Made by a program: the position numbers and the translations under genes. Positions 52,430 through 61,799 of a stretch of 64,000 nucleotides of DNA are shown here, in pieces. Positions within the stretch are counted from its first letter, which is position 1. Each line of letters begins with the position of its first letter. Origin of the DNA: Streptomyces corallincola (GTDB lineage Bacteria > Actinomycetota > Actinomycetes > Streptomycetales > Streptomycetaceae); assembly GCF_019104725.1 (NCBI RefSeq), contig NZ_JAHRXF010000006.1, positions 1-64,000 on the forward strand. The letters are read 5' to 3'. Below the pieces are notes generated by a model. The model was given only the letters and a program-made list of their open reading frames with translations, was not told the origin of the DNA and searched no databases.

Positions 52430-53908
52430 TCAGTCAACCGGCCAGGTGTGCACGGGGGCGTTGAGATGCATGTAGTCGATGTACAGCGCGGTCATCCGGC
52501 GCAGCGCCTCGTGGCGGCCCGCGTGGTCGGCGTCCTCGATGCGGTGCAGCATCTCCTTCTGCCACACCGCGCCGTTGCGGGCCGTGACACACCGCTGTTC
52601 GACGATCCCGAGCAGCGGCTCCCGCCAGGCCGCGTCCATCCCGGACCGTTCCAGACCCCGGTGGGCCAGCGGAAGCAGCCGCCGCAGCACCAGTTCCGGC
52701 ACCGGCACCTCGCCCATGCCCGGCCAGTACAGCAGCGCGTCGATGCCGTGCCGGGCGGCCGTGTGCAGGTTCTCCTCCGCCGCCGCGAACGACATCCGCG
52801 ACCACACCGGCCGGTCCTCCTCGGCGAGCGCCCGCGTCAGGCCGTAGTAGAAGGCGCCGTTGGCGAGGGTGTCCGCGACCGTCGGACCGGCGGGCAGCAC
52901 CCGGTTCTCCACCCGCACGTGCGGGCGGCCGTCCGCGACCGCGTACACCGGGCGGTTCCAGCGGTAGATCGTCCCGTTGTGCAGGCTCAGCTCGGCCAGC
53001 TCCGGCACGTCGCCCCGGTCGAGGGTGTCCAGCGGGTCCTCCTCCTCGCACAGCGGCAGCAGCGCCGGGAAGTACCGCAGGTTCTCCTCGAACAGGTCGA
53101 AGACACTGGTGATCCAGCGCTCCCCGAACCACACCCGCGGCCGGACGCCCTGCACCTTGATCTCCTCCGGGCGGGTGTCCGTCGCCTGCTCGAACAGCGG
53201 CACACGGGTCTCGTGCCACAGCTCCTTGCCGAACAGGAACGGCGAGTTCGCGGAGAGCGCCACCTGCACCCCGGCGATCGCCTGCGCCGCGTTCCAGTAG
53301 GCGGGGAAACTCTCCGGGGACACCTGGAGATGGAACTGCGTACTCGTGCAGGCCGCCTCCGGGGTGATCGTGTCCGCGTACGTCCGCAGCCGGTCCACGC
53401 CGTCCACCTCGATGCGCAGATCCTCCCCGCGCGCCGCGAACACCTGGTCGTTCAGCAGTCGGTAGCGCGGGCTCTCCGACAGCGACTCCGCCCCGATGTC
53501 CCGCTGCCGCAGGCTCGGCAGGATGCCCACCGTGACCAGCCGGGCGCCCGCCGACGCCGCCCGCTCGTCCGCGTGGTTCAGCGCGGCCCGGATCTCCGAC
53601 TCCCAGGCGTCCGGGCCGCCCGCCGTCAGACCGCGCGGCGGCACATTGATCTCCAGGTTGAACCGGCCCAGCTCGGTGGACCACGCCGGGTCCGCGATGG
53701 CCTCCAGCACATCCGTGTTCCGCATCGCGGGCTCGGCCCGGTCGTCCACCAGGTTCAGTTCGATCTCCAGCCCGACCCGCGGGCGCTCCCCCTCGAAGCG
53801 GTCGTCGCGGAGCATCCGCGCGAACGCGTCCAGGCAGTCCCGCATCTTGATCCGGTACCGGCGGCGGTCCTCGCGCGTGAACACGAGCGCCGGGACGTCC
53901 CGTCCCAT
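52430..53908 (-). CDS. Glutamate-cysteine ligase family (GCS2) protein
   Basis: A 492-residue carboxylate-amine ligase of the GCS2 family (YbdK/EgtA-like). The ATP/glutamate-binding core is visible as VGLEIELNLVDD, ELGRFNLEINVPP, TSTQFHLQVSPE and HVRVENRVLPAGPT. Members join glutamate to cysteine or another amine; in actinomycetes this can belong to ergothioneine-like or undefined thiol metabolism. No ergothioneine genes (EgtB to EgtE) are adjacent. The ATG at 53908 follows GGAGGG; an in-frame GTG at 53932 would add eight residues. Confidence 0.85.
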   Translation of the reverse strand: MGRDVPALVFTREDRRRYRIKMRDCLDAFARMLRDDRFEGERPRVGLEIELNLVDDRAEPAMRNTDVLEAIADPAWSTELGRFNLEINVPPRGLTAGGPDAWESEIRAALNHADERAASAGARLVTVGILPSLRQRDIGAESLSESPRYRLLNDQVFAARGEDLRIEVDGVDRLRTYADTITPEAACTSTQFHLQVSPESFPAYWNAAQAIAGVQVALSANSPFLFGKELWHETRVPLFEQATDTRPEEIKVQGVRPRVWFGERWITSVFDLFEENLRYFPALLPLCEEEDPLDTLDRGDVPELAELSLHNGTIYRWNRPVYAVADGRPHVRVENRVLPAGPTVADTLANGAFYYGLTRALAEEDRPVWSRMSFAAAEENLHTAARHGIDALLYWPGMGEVPVPELVLRRLLPLAHRGLERSGMDAAWREPLLGIVEQRCVTARNGAVWQKEMLHRIEDADHAGRHEALRRMTALYIDYMHLNAPVHTWPVD

Positions 53909-54028
53909 CGGCCCTCCAGGGTTCCGCTCCACGGACCCCTCAAGCGTCGCACCAACGGCCGTACGCCACCACGCGGACCCGGCACGCCCCCCATGCCGTT
54001 CGCGCGGCGCGGGGCGACCCGGCCCCGG

Positions 54029-56095
54029 CTACAGCGCCCGCGCCACCAGCAGCGCCACGTCGTCGTGGTCGTCCGGGTGCCGCAGCCCGTACAGCAGCAG
54101 GTCGCAGGTCTCCTCCAGCGGACGCGACGGCCGGTCCAGGAAGCCCAGCAGCACATCGAGCCGGTCGTCGATCGGATGCTGTCGGGTCTCCACCAGGCCG
54201 TCCGTGTAGAGCACCAGCAGATCGCCCGCGCCCAGCTCCAGCGTGACCTCCTCGAACGCGACCCCGCCGACCCCGAGCGGTGCCCCCGTCGGCAGGTCCA
54301 GGAACTCCGGCGGCCGGCCCTCACGGGCCAGGGCGGGCGGCATGTGGCCCGCGTTGGCGAGCGTGCACCGCCGGGTCGCCGGGTCGTACACCGCGTACAC
54401 GCAGGTCACGATGTAGTGCTCCAGATCGCACGTCACCCGGTCGAGATGGCGCAGCACCTCGCCGGGCGCCAGGTCCAGGTCCGCGTACGCGCAGGTCGCC
54501 GTGCGCAGCCTGCCCATCGTCGCGGCGGCGTCGATGCCGTTGCCCATCACGTCGCCCACCACCAGCGCCGTCTTCCCGCCGGTCAGGGTGATCACGTCGT
54601 ACCAGTCGCCGCCCACCTCGCTGGTCGCCTGCGCCGGTTCGTAGCGCGAGGCCAGCTCCAGACCGGTGTGGTGCGCCGAGTGGTCCGGGAGCAGACTGCG
54701 CTGGAGGGTGAGCGCGGTGTTGCGGACGCTCTGGTACCAGCGGGCGTTGTCGATGGCCACCGCCGCCCGCCCGGCCAGCTCGGTGGCGAGGACCACGTCG
54801 TCCTCGTCGAACGGCAGCGGATTCGCGGTCCGCTTCAGGTCCAGCGCGCCCAGCACCTCGCCGTGCGCGATCAGCGGCACCGCCAGGTACGAGTGCACCC
54901 CGGCCTCCCTCAGCAGCGCCGTCGCCTCCGCGCTCCGGGCGATCCGGCCGAGGTCCTCCTCCGCCACTCGCCGCACCAGCACCGGCCGCCCGGTCCGCAC
55001 GCACAGCGTCACCAGCCGGTCGCCGTCGTACGCCGCGAGATCACCCGGCGCGTCCGCCGCGCGCAGCGCCACCGACGGCCGGGCCGCGCGCAGCGCCAGC
55101 GCCCGGAACAGCTCGGGACCCGCGTCCGAGCGGCGCACCCGGCGCAGCGCCAGCGCCGCGTCCAGCACGTCCACCGCCACCACGTCGGCCAGCTCAGGGG
55201 TGCAGATCCCGGCCAGCTCGTGCGCGGTCTGGTCCACCTCCAGCGTGGTGCCGACCCGCGCCGACGCCTCCGCGACCAGTGCCAGCCGCCGCCGCGCCCG
55301 GTCCGCCTCGGCCGCCGCCCGGTGGCGCTCGGTGACGTCCACCACGGACGCGGCAGCCCCCAGCACCCGGCCGCCCGGGTCCTCAAGACGGTAGAACGAC
55401 AGCGACCAGGCGTGCTCCCGGTCCGGGTCGGACGCCGGCCGGCCCACATGGAACTGGTCCAGCAGCGGGGTGCCCGTGGTGAGCACCTGACGCAGCGCCG
55501 ACTCCACACTGTCCGCGTCCGGGAACGGCAGTGTCTCTCGCAGATGGCGCCCGATGTGCTCCTCCGCCGGGATGCCGTCGAGCCGCTCCAGCGCCGGGTT
55601 GACCAGCAGATACCGCAGATCCGGGTCCATCAGGGCCAGCCCGATCGGGGACTGGCTGATCAGCCGCTCGCACAGCGCGAGATCCGTCTCCACCCGCTGC
55701 AGCAGCGAATGGTCGGCGGCGATCCCCAGCGCGTACACCGCGCCCCGGTCGTCCAGCAGGCGCATCGTGCGGAACTCGGTGAGACGGCTGCTGCCGTCCC
55801 TGTGCCGGATCGGGAAGGCACCGGCCCAGCCCCGCCCGGTCGCCAGCACGTCCGCGAACAGGCCGACCGCGGCGTCCAGATGCTCGGGACGCACCAGCAT
55901 CCGGGCCGCCTGCCGCCCCAGCGCGTCCCGCGCCGCGTACCCGAACAGCTCCTCCGCCTGCGGGGTCCAGAACACGATGCGGCCCTGCGTGTCCAGCACC
56001 ACCGCGGCCACGCTCAGCACGTCCAGCAGACCGGTCGGCGGCGGCGACCCGGGAGTCCGCCCCGTGCCGCCGTCGTGCGCCGCGTTCACCGCCAT
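54029..56095 (-). CDS. PAS-PAS-GAF-PP2C (SpoIIE-type) phosphatase
   Basis: A 688-residue sensor phosphatase. Two PAS domains come first (VVLDTQGRIVFWTPQAEELFGY and IGLALMDPDLRYLLVNPALERLDG), then a GAF domain (about 285-440) and a SpoIIE/RsbU PP2C domain with metal-binding Asp residues in EVGGDWYDV, VVGDVMGNG and DDHDDVALL. Such enzymes dephosphorylate anti-anti-sigma factors and so release stress or developmental sigma factors. Unlike its divergent neighbour it lacks a C-terminal kinase-like ATPase domain. The ATG at 56095 has GGAGG nine bases upstream. Confidence 0.9.
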   Translation of the reverse strand: MAVNAAHDGGTGRTPGSPPPTGLLDVLSVAAVVLDTQGRIVFWTPQAEELFGYAARDALGRQAARMLVRPEHLDAAVGLFADVLATGRGWAGAFPIRHRDGSSRLTEFRTMRLLDDRGAVYALGIAADHSLLQRVETDLALCERLISQSPIGLALMDPDLRYLLVNPALERLDGIPAEEHIGRHLRETLPFPDADSVESALRQVLTTGTPLLDQFHVGRPASDPDREHAWSLSFYRLEDPGGRVLGAAASVVDVTERHRAAAEADRARRRLALVAEASARVGTTLEVDQTAHELAGICTPELADVVAVDVLDAALALRRVRRSDAGPELFRALALRAARPSVALRAADAPGDLAAYDGDRLVTLCVRTGRPVLVRRVAEEDLGRIARSAEATALLREAGVHSYLAVPLIAHGEVLGALDLKRTANPLPFDEDDVVLATELAGRAAVAIDNARWYQSVRNTALTLQRSLLPDHSAHHTGLELASRYEPAQATSEVGGDWYDVITLTGGKTALVVGDVMGNGIDAAATMGRLRTATCAYADLDLAPGEVLRHLDRVTCDLEHYIVTCVYAVYDPATRRCTLANAGHMPPALAREGRPPEFLDLPTGAPLGVGGVAFEEVTLELGAGDLLVLYTDGLVETRQHPIDDRLDVLLGFLDRPSRPLEETCDLLLYGLRHPDDHDDVALLVARAL

Positions 56096-56303
56096 GACCG
56101 TCCACCTCCAGCGGCCGGCCACCGTACGGGCCGGCCCCGCCGACGCCAGGGGGACGCCGGTGACCGGGTCCCTCCATGCTGCCCCCAACCGCGCCCGCCC
56201 CCCAGTCGGGGCCGCCCCCGCCGCCATACCGCGTCCGGAGCCCGGGCGGTCCGCGCGGCGGGCGGGACCGCTGGACAGGCAGTACGCCGGGGGAGGACGG
56301 AGG

Positions 56304-58784
56304 ATGGAACAGATGGAACCTGGGCGAGAGGGCTTCGGCACGTCGGCGTCCACGGGAGACGACTCCACGGGACCGCGCGACGTCCTCGACGCCTCCACCG
56401 ACGCGGCGGCGGTGCTGGCACCGGACGGCACGGTGACCGGCTGGACCCGCGCGGCGTGCGAACTCCTCGGCTTCCGCCCCGCGGAAGTCGTCGGACGGCC
56501 CGCCGCGGCCCTGCTCGCCGGACCCGCCGACCTCGCGCGCGCCGCCGGTATCGCGGAGCACTGCCGGGCCGGTACGGGGTGGAGCGGCCTGGCCGCCGTA
56601 CGGCACAAGGACGGCCACACCCTGGAGATCGACCTCCGGGTCTCCGCGTCGTTCCCGCTGGACGGCCGTGAACGCTTCCTGCTGTCGGCCCGGAGACGGC
56701 AGGCCCGCTGGCCCCTCGGCCGCTCCGTCCTGGACGGCTTCCTCACCCACTCGCCGATCGGCATGGCCGTCCTCGACCCAGACCTGCGCTACCTGTGGCT
56801 CAACGAGACGCTGGAACGGTTCGGCGGGGTGCCCCGCGGCCACCGGCTCGGACGCCGGATGGGCGACGTACTGCCCGGCCTGCCCGCCGAGGCCCTCGAA
56901 GGACTGATGCGCAAGGTCCTCACCACCGGCGAACCCGTCACCGACTACGAACACGTCGGCTGGAGCTGGGCCGACCCCTACCGCAGGCACGCCTACTCCA
57001 CGTCGTTCTTCCCGCTGCTCGACGCCGACGGCACCGTCACCGCCGTCTGCTACATGGTCCTGGACGTCACCGAACGCTGGCACGCCCGGCGGCTGCTCAC
57101 CCTCGTCAACGAGGCGGGCACCAGCATCGGACGCACCCTGGACGTGGTCCGCACCGCGCAGGAACTCGCCGACTTCGCCGTACCGAGGTTCGCGGACTTC
57201 GTCATCGTGGACCTGCTGGAACCCGTGCTCAGCACCGAGGGGCACGGCGCCTGGCTCACTGACGCCGGACCCGCCCCGGCCCGCCCGGCGATGCGCCGCG
57301 CCGCGCTCGCCTCCGTCCGCGAGGGCGCCCCCGAGGCCGCCGCGCGCGTCGGGGACGTGGTGGACTTCGTGCCCCCGCCGAACGACGGCACCCTGCTGGT
57401 CAGCGGGGCCCCCGTGCACATCCCCTACCTCGACCCGGCCGATCCGCTCTGGCTGGCCGAACAGCCCCTGCGGTCCGAACGCATCCGGGAGTTCGGGATG
57501 CACTCGCTGATCTCCGTGCCCATGCGCGCCCGCAACACCGCCCTCGGTCTCGCCACCTTCGTACGGTCCCTGAACCCGCTGCCGTTCGGCCCCGACGACG
57601 TGCTGCTCGCACAGGAACTCGTGGCGCGGGCCGCCGTCTGCGTGGACAACGCCCGCCGCTACACCAGGGAGCACACGGCGGCCCTCACCCTCCAGCGCAG
57701 CCTGCTGCCGCACGCCCTCACCGGCGGCACCGCGATGGAGGTCTCCTCCGCCTACCGGCCCGCCGACCCCACCGGTGGGGTCGGCGGCGACTGGTTCGAC
57801 GTGATCCCGCTGTCCGGCGCGCGCGTCGGACTCGTCGTCGGGGACGTCGTCGGCCACGGCATCGCCGCGGCGGCCAGCATGGGCAGGCTCCGGACGGCCG
57901 TGCAGACCCTCGCGGACATGGAGCTGCCACCCGACGAACTCCTCGCCCACCTCGACGACCTGGTGCTCCGGCTGGGCGAGGAGGAGGGCGACTGGGCCAC
58001 CCGGGGCGACGCCACCTTCCTCGGCGCGACCTGCCTGTACGCCGTCTACGATCCGGTCACCCGACGGTGCGCGATGGCCCGTGCCGGACACCCGCCGCCC
58101 GTCGTCGTCACCCCCGACGGGCGGGCCATCTATCCCGAGATCCCCGCCGGACCGCCCCTCGGACTCGGCGGCATGTCCTTCGAGTCCGCCGAGGTCGAAC
58201 TTCCCGACGACAGCCTCCTGGGCCTCTACACCAACGGTCTGATCGACGGACCCGGCCACGACCTGGAGGCGGGCATGGCCCGGCTGGGGGCCGTCCTCGG
58301 CGAACGCGGGCCCGGTCTCGCCGCGTTGTGCGCGTCCGCAGTGGAACGGCTGGTCCCGGTGCCGCAGCCCGACGACGTGGCCCTGCTGCTGGCCCGCACG
58401 CACACCCTCGGCCCCGACCGGGTGGCCTCCTGGGACATCCCCCGCGACCCGGCCGCCGTCGGCCGCGCCCGTGCCGACGTCACCCGCAAGATCAGGGAAT
58501 GGGGTCTGGAGGAACTGGGCCTCACCACCGAACTCATCGTCAGCGAACTGGTCACCAACGCCATCCGCTACGCCGAACCCCCGCTCCGGCTGCGCCTGTT
58601 GCGCGATGCCCGGCTCACCTGCGAGGTGGCCGACTCCAGCAGCATCGCACCCCGGCTGCGGCACGCCCGCAGTACCGACGAGGGCGGCCGGGGCCTGTTC
58701 CTGGTGGCCCAGCTCGCCCACCGCTGGGGCGCCCGATACACGGAGGACGGGAAGATCATCTGGGCGGAGCAGGAGATTCCGTAG
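56304..58784 (+). CDS. PAS-PAS-GAF-PP2C-HATPase dual phosphatase/kinase
   Basis: An 826-residue regulator with two PAS domains (AAVLAPDGTVTGWTRAACEL, IGMAVLDPDLRYLWLNETLERFGG), a GAF domain, a PP2C domain (GVGGDWFDV, VVGDVVGHG, QPDDVALLLA) and a C-terminal anti-sigma-kinase ATPase (ELIVSELVTNAIRYA N-box, GGRGLFLVAQLA). It can in principle both phosphorylate and dephosphorylate an anti-sigma partner system. It shares PAS and PP2C wording with the divergent gene at 54029, so the two look like duplicated paralogues. The 208-base gap between them must hold both promoters. The ATG at 56304 has GGGAGG eight bases upstream. Confidence 0.9.
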   Translation: MEQMEPGREGFGTSASTGDDSTGPRDVLDASTDAAAVLAPDGTVTGWTRAACELLGFRPAEVVGRPAAALLAGPADLARAAGIAEHCRAGTGWSGLAAVRHKDGHTLEIDLRVSASFPLDGRERFLLSARRRQARWPLGRSVLDGFLTHSPIGMAVLDPDLRYLWLNETLERFGGVPRGHRLGRRMGDVLPGLPAEALEGLMRKVLTTGEPVTDYEHVGWSWADPYRRHAYSTSFFPLLDADGTVTAVCYMVLDVTERWHARRLLTLVNEAGTSIGRTLDVVRTAQELADFAVPRFADFVIVDLLEPVLSTEGHGAWLTDAGPAPARPAMRRAALASVREGAPEAAARVGDVVDFVPPPNDGTLLVSGAPVHIPYLDPADPLWLAEQPLRSERIREFGMHSLISVPMRARNTALGLATFVRSLNPLPFGPDDVLLAQELVARAAVCVDNARRYTREHTAALTLQRSLLPHALTGGTAMEVSSAYRPADPTGGVGGDWFDVIPLSGARVGLVVGDVVGHGIAAAASMGRLRTAVQTLADMELPPDELLAHLDDLVLRLGEEEGDWATRGDATFLGATCLYAVYDPVTRRCAMARAGHPPPVVVTPDGRAIYPEIPAGPPLGLGGMSFESAEVELPDDSLLGLYTNGLIDGPGHDLEAGMARLGAVLGERGPGLAALCASAVERLVPVPQPDDVALLLARTHTLGPDRVASWDIPRDPAAVGRARADVTRKIREWGLEELGLTTELIVSELVTNAIRYAEPPLRLRLLRDARLTCEVADSSSIAPRLRHARSTDEGGRGLFLVAQLAHRWGARYTEDGKIIWAEQEIP

Positions 58785-58850
58785 CGGGGTGCGGGGTGCG
58801 GGGTTCGGGGTGCGGGGTGCCGGGTGCGGGGTGCCGGGAACGCGGCCCCG
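58785..58850. repeat. GGGGTGC-type heptamer repeats
   Basis: A run of GGGGTGC, GGGTGCG and GGGGTTC words follows the phosphatase/kinase stop. It is low-complexity and may mark a slippage-prone 3' region. No gene is seen between 58785 and 59101 apart from the operator-like sites listed separately. Confidence 0.5.
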
Positions 58851-58932
58851 GTGGGAGGCGTACGGTCCCGGAGGTGCAGGCGGCTCGGAAGTGCGGGCCG
58901 ATCCGAAGAGTTCGGGCGTCCCACGGAGCATC

Positions 58933-58959
58933 AAAAGATACGGACCATTCGGTTTGTTG
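58933..58959. promoter_or_regulatory. ARE-like operator 1, upstream of the butyrolactone-receptor homologue
   Basis: GATACGGACC and TTCGGTTTGTT form an imperfect inverted repeat of the ARE type bound by ScbR/ArpA-family receptors. It is about 145 bases before the receptor start and may control that gene. Confidence 0.55.
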
Positions 58960-59035
58960 GGCGCCCCGTCCTTACGTCCAGCTGGGCGGGGCGAGACGGT
59001 ACGCATCTGCTTGAAGGCGCTTCTTTTCCGGTGGC

Positions 59036-59060
59036 AGGATACGTACCTGTCGGTTTCCTT
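59036..59060. promoter_or_regulatory. ARE-like operator 2, upstream of the butyrolactone-receptor homologue
   Basis: GGATACGTACC and TCGGTTTCCTT form a second ARE-like imperfect dyad, 40 bases before the GTG start. Its position within the likely promoter suggests autorepression by the receptor. Confidence 0.6.
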
Positions 59061-59101
59061 CGCCGGGCCGGCGTTCATCGCGCCAGTGCGGAGGAAGTGT
59101 C

Positions 59102-59761
59102 GTGGCCCTGCAAGAACGAGCGATCAGGACGAGACGCGCCATTTTGGTGGCGGCGGCCGAGCTGTTCGCCGAGGTCGGCTACGAGGGCGCGACCATCGCC
59201 GGGATACTCCAGCGGGCCGGTGTCACCAAGGGCGCCCTCTACTTCCACTTCTCCTCCAAGGAGCAGCTCGCCCAGGCCGTCCTCGCCGACCAGCTGAACG
59301 CGGTGCCCGTGGCGCCAAACCGTGAACTGGAGCTCCAGCGCGGCCTGGACGCCGCGTTCCTCCTCGCCCACCTGCTCACCTCGGGCGACCCGATGGTCCG
59401 GGGCAGCATCCGGCTGACCGTGGACCAGGGAGGACCGCACGACGGGCTCGACCGCCGGGTGCCGATGGCCTCGTGGATCGCCCACAACACCGTGTTCCTC
59501 GAACGCGCCAAGGAGAAGGGCGAGTTGCTGCCGCACGTCGAAGTGCCGGTGGCGGCCGAGGCGTTCGTCGCCGCGTTCACCGGCGCGCAGGTCCTGTCGA
59601 AGATCATGAGCGATCACGCCGACCTGACGGAACGGCTGATCGCTCTCTTCCGCCACGTGGTGAGCGGTATCGCGGTGCCGTCCGTGCTGCTCGGACTGGA
59701 CATGTCGCCGGACCGGGGACGACGCGTGTACGAGGAGATCGTGGCCTCGGGGGAGTGGTGA
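59102..59761 (+). CDS. TetR-family gamma-butyrolactone receptor homologue (ScbR/ArpA-like)
   Basis: A 219-residue TetR-family regulator. The DNA-binding region has ILVAAAELFAEVGYEGATIAGI and VTKGALYFHFSSKEQLA, the wording typical of butyrolactone receptors. The C-terminal ligand domain keeps Trp in ASWIAHNTVF, at about the place of the receptor Trp. Such proteins repress antibiotic and morphological regulators until a diffusible butyrolactone, butenolide or similar signal binds. The GTG at 59102 follows GAGGAAG. Two ARE-like sites lie upstream. A signal synthase of the AfsA type is not in the window. Confidence 0.9.
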   Translation: MALQERAIRTRRAILVAAAELFAEVGYEGATIAGILQRAGVTKGALYFHFSSKEQLAQAVLADQLNAVPVAPNRELELQRGLDAAFLLAHLLTSGDPMVRGSIRLTVDQGGPHDGLDRRVPMASWIAHNTVFLERAKEKGELLPHVEVPVAAEAFVAAFTGAQVLSKIMSDHADLTERLIALFRHVVSGIAVPSVLLGLDMSPDRGRRVYEEIVASGEW

Positions 59762-59882
59762 GCGTCCATTCCGGCGGGCCGGGGCGCGGGGCGTGCCGCC
59801 CGACACGTTTGTGATCGGCCGCCCGCACCATCGGGTCCCCACCCCCACGCCCGCACCGTCTCTTGCCGTGGTGAGTGACCGT

Positions 59883-59908
59883 AAAACATACTGGCTTGGC
59901 GGTTTGTC
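59883..59908. promoter_or_regulatory. ARE-like operator 3, upstream of the second TetR gene
   Basis: AAAACATACTGG and GGCGGTTTGTC are close to the canonical ARE halves (ACATAC and GGTTTGT). It is about 70 bases before the second TetR start, so that gene is probably a direct target of the receptor at 59102, of its own product, or of both. Confidence 0.65.
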
Positions 59909-59973
59909 GGGGCGAGTTCATGTGGGACCACGGAGACGCCCGCACAGGTACGTCACTCGGGGGAGCGAACGGC

Positions 59974-60573
59974 ATGGTCAAACAGGCACGGGCGGCGCGT
60001 ACCCGGCAGCTCCTCCTGGAGGCCGCGGCGGAGAGCTTCGTCCAGCACGGATACACGGGTGCCTCCCTGCCCGTGATCAGCGGCCGGGCCGGGGTCAGCG
60101 CGGGCGCGTTGCACTTCCACTTCCCGAGCAAGGCCGATCTCGCCGCCGCCGTGGAGGACAGCGCCGCGCTGCGGGTACGGGCACTCACCGCGCGCGGTCC
60201 CTCGGCCGGCGGTGGCCCGCTCGCCACCCTGGTCACGGCGATCCGCGAACTCGCCGCCGCGCTCCGGGACGAACCGGTGCTGCGGGCCGGGTTCACCCTG
60301 GGCGGCGATCCGGCCCGCGTCGGACGCGCCCCCGCGCTGGACGCGTGGCACGCCTGGGTCCGCGAGACGGCCGGGCGGGCCCGCCTCGCCGGTGAACTGG
60401 CGGACGGTGTCACCCCGGAGAGCGTCGCGGGCGCGGTCCTGGCCGCGACCGTCGGCGGAGAGGTCGTGGGGGGCCGCGACCGGGAACTGGTGGCGCCGGA
60501 GCACCTGTTGGAGTTCTGGACGGGGCTGCTGCCGGTGATGGCGTCGGGCGCAGCCATTCGGTCGAGTAGCTGA
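59974..60573 (+). CDS. Second butyrolactone-receptor-like TetR regulator, possibly a pseudo-receptor
   Basis: A 199-residue TetR-family protein. The DNA-binding half (TRQLLLEAAAESFVQHGYTG and VSAGALHFHFPSKADLA) is of the same subfamily as the gene at 59102. The ligand half is shorter and diverged. In Streptomyces such second copies are often pseudo-receptors that bind antibiotics or other ligands rather than the signal. GGGGAG precedes the ATG and an ARE-like site lies upstream. Confidence 0.85.
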   Translation: MVKQARAARTRQLLLEAAAESFVQHGYTGASLPVISGRAGVSAGALHFHFPSKADLAAAVEDSAALRVRALTARGPSAGGGPLATLVTAIRELAAALRDEPVLRAGFTLGGDPARVGRAPALDAWHAWVRETAGRARLAGELADGVTPESVAGAVLAATVGGEVVGGRDRELVAPEHLLEFWTGLLPVMASGAAIRSSS

Positions 60574-60658
60574 ATCGATTCTTCGCGTGCGGGCTCGGTA
60601 GGGGCCGGGTGTGTGCCCAGTGGCCGGGTGCGGGCTCGGGACCCGGTGTGCGGCCCGT

Positions 60659-60793
60659 CTCCGGGCGGAGTGGGGTCGTACCCGTGCGGGTCTCCGGGCG
60701 GAGTGGGGCCCGTGCCCGTGCGTGTTTCCGGACGGGGCGGGGCCCGTGCCCCTGTCCGTCCCCGGGCGGAGCGGGGCCCGTGCGCGTGCGTGT
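60659..60793. repeat. Tandem repeat of about 34 bp, four copies
   Basis: Units start at 60659, 60692, 60726 and 60760 (periods 33, 34 and 34). Each has a CCGGGCGGAGYGGGG-like head and a GCCCGTGCCCGTGCG-like tail, diverging between copies. It fills much of the gap between the second TetR gene and the SDR gene; the low-complexity frames it opens on both strands are not credible genes. It may affect the SDR promoter. Confidence 0.65.
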
Positions 60794-60912
60794 TCCGGGA
60801 AACGGCTGGTCCCCGGCCCGTCCGGGTGTGGCGTACCCGTCCCGCACGCGTCCCGTGACCACACTGATCGTCGTACCGCATCACGGCCGCAGTGAGGGGA
60901 ACCCGTTCACCC

Positions 60913-61707
60913 ATGCACATCGATCTCACAGGACGCACCGCCCTGGTCACCGGCTCCACCCAGGGCATCGGTGCCGCCATCGCCGCCGGACTCGCCCGAG
61001 CCGGGGCACGGGTGGCGGTCAACGGACGGAACGAGGAGCGCGTGGCCGAAAGCGTGGCGACGCTGGGCCGGGAGGTACCCGGCGCGGAATTCGTCCCCGT
61101 GGCCGCCGACGTCAGCGACGAGGAGGGCGCCGCACGAGTGCTGCGCCAACTGCCGCAGGTGGACATCCTCGTCAACAATCTCGGAATCTTCGGCTCCGCC
61201 GACCCGCTGGAGATCACCGACGACGAGTGGCGCCGCTACTTCGAGGTGAACGTTCTCGCCGCCGTCCGGCTGACCCGGCAGTATCTCCCCGGCATGACCG
61301 AACGCGGCTGGGGGCGCGTCCAGTACATCGCCAGTGACTCGGCGGTCGTCATCCCCGCCGAGATGATCCAGTACGGCATGTCGAAGACCGCGCTCCTCGC
61401 GGTGAGCCGGGGCTTCGCCAAGAAGGCGGCGGGCACCGGCGTCACCGTCAACTCCGTCATCGCGGGCCCCACGCACACCGGGGGCGTCGAGGACTTCGTC
61501 TACGAACTCGTGGACCGGGACCTGCCCTGGGACGAGGCCCAGCGTGCCTTCATGCGCGAGCACCGGCCGCAGTCCCTGCTCCAGCGGCTGATCGAGCCCG
61601 AGGAGATCGCCAACATGGTGGTCTACCTCAGCTCCGACCAGGCGTCGGCCACCACCGGAGGGGCGCTCCGTGTGGACGGCGGCTACGTGGACGCGATCCT
61701 CCCCTGA
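60913..61707 (+). CDS. Short-chain dehydrogenase/reductase (FabG/BarS1-like context)
   Basis: A 264-residue SDR. Cofactor motif TGSTQGIGAAI, NNLG, catalytic Ser in YIASDSAVV and YGMSK (Tyr and Lys) are all present, so it is probably active with NAD(P)H. The C-terminus has DGGYVDAIL. Next to receptor-like TetR genes and a P450, it may help make a butyrolactone- or butenolide-type signal, as reductases do in such loci, but this is inference from context. The ATG at 60913 fits the family; an in-frame GTG at 60892 adds seven residues. Confidence 0.88.
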   Translation: MHIDLTGRTALVTGSTQGIGAAIAAGLARAGARVAVNGRNEERVAESVATLGREVPGAEFVPVAADVSDEEGAARVLRQLPQVDILVNNLGIFGSADPLEITDDEWRRYFEVNVLAAVRLTRQYLPGMTERGWGRVQYIASDSAVVIPAEMIQYGMSKTALLAVSRGFAKKAAGTGVTVNSVIAGPTHTGGVEDFVYELVDRDLPWDEAQRAFMREHRPQSLLQRLIEPEEIANMVVYLSSDQASATTGGALRVDGGYVDAILP

Positions 61708-61799
61708 TCCCCGTACCGGCCCGGCCGCCGTTCCCTCGTACTCCGCGCCTCGGGCCCCGCGCCTCCGTACTCCGCATTTTGCGCCCCGCACCTTCTTGC

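Noticed and set aside
60609..60895. Overlapping frames with repeated RAEWG-type segments
   Set aside because: They are translations of the 34-bp DNA repeat in several frames and have no independent support.
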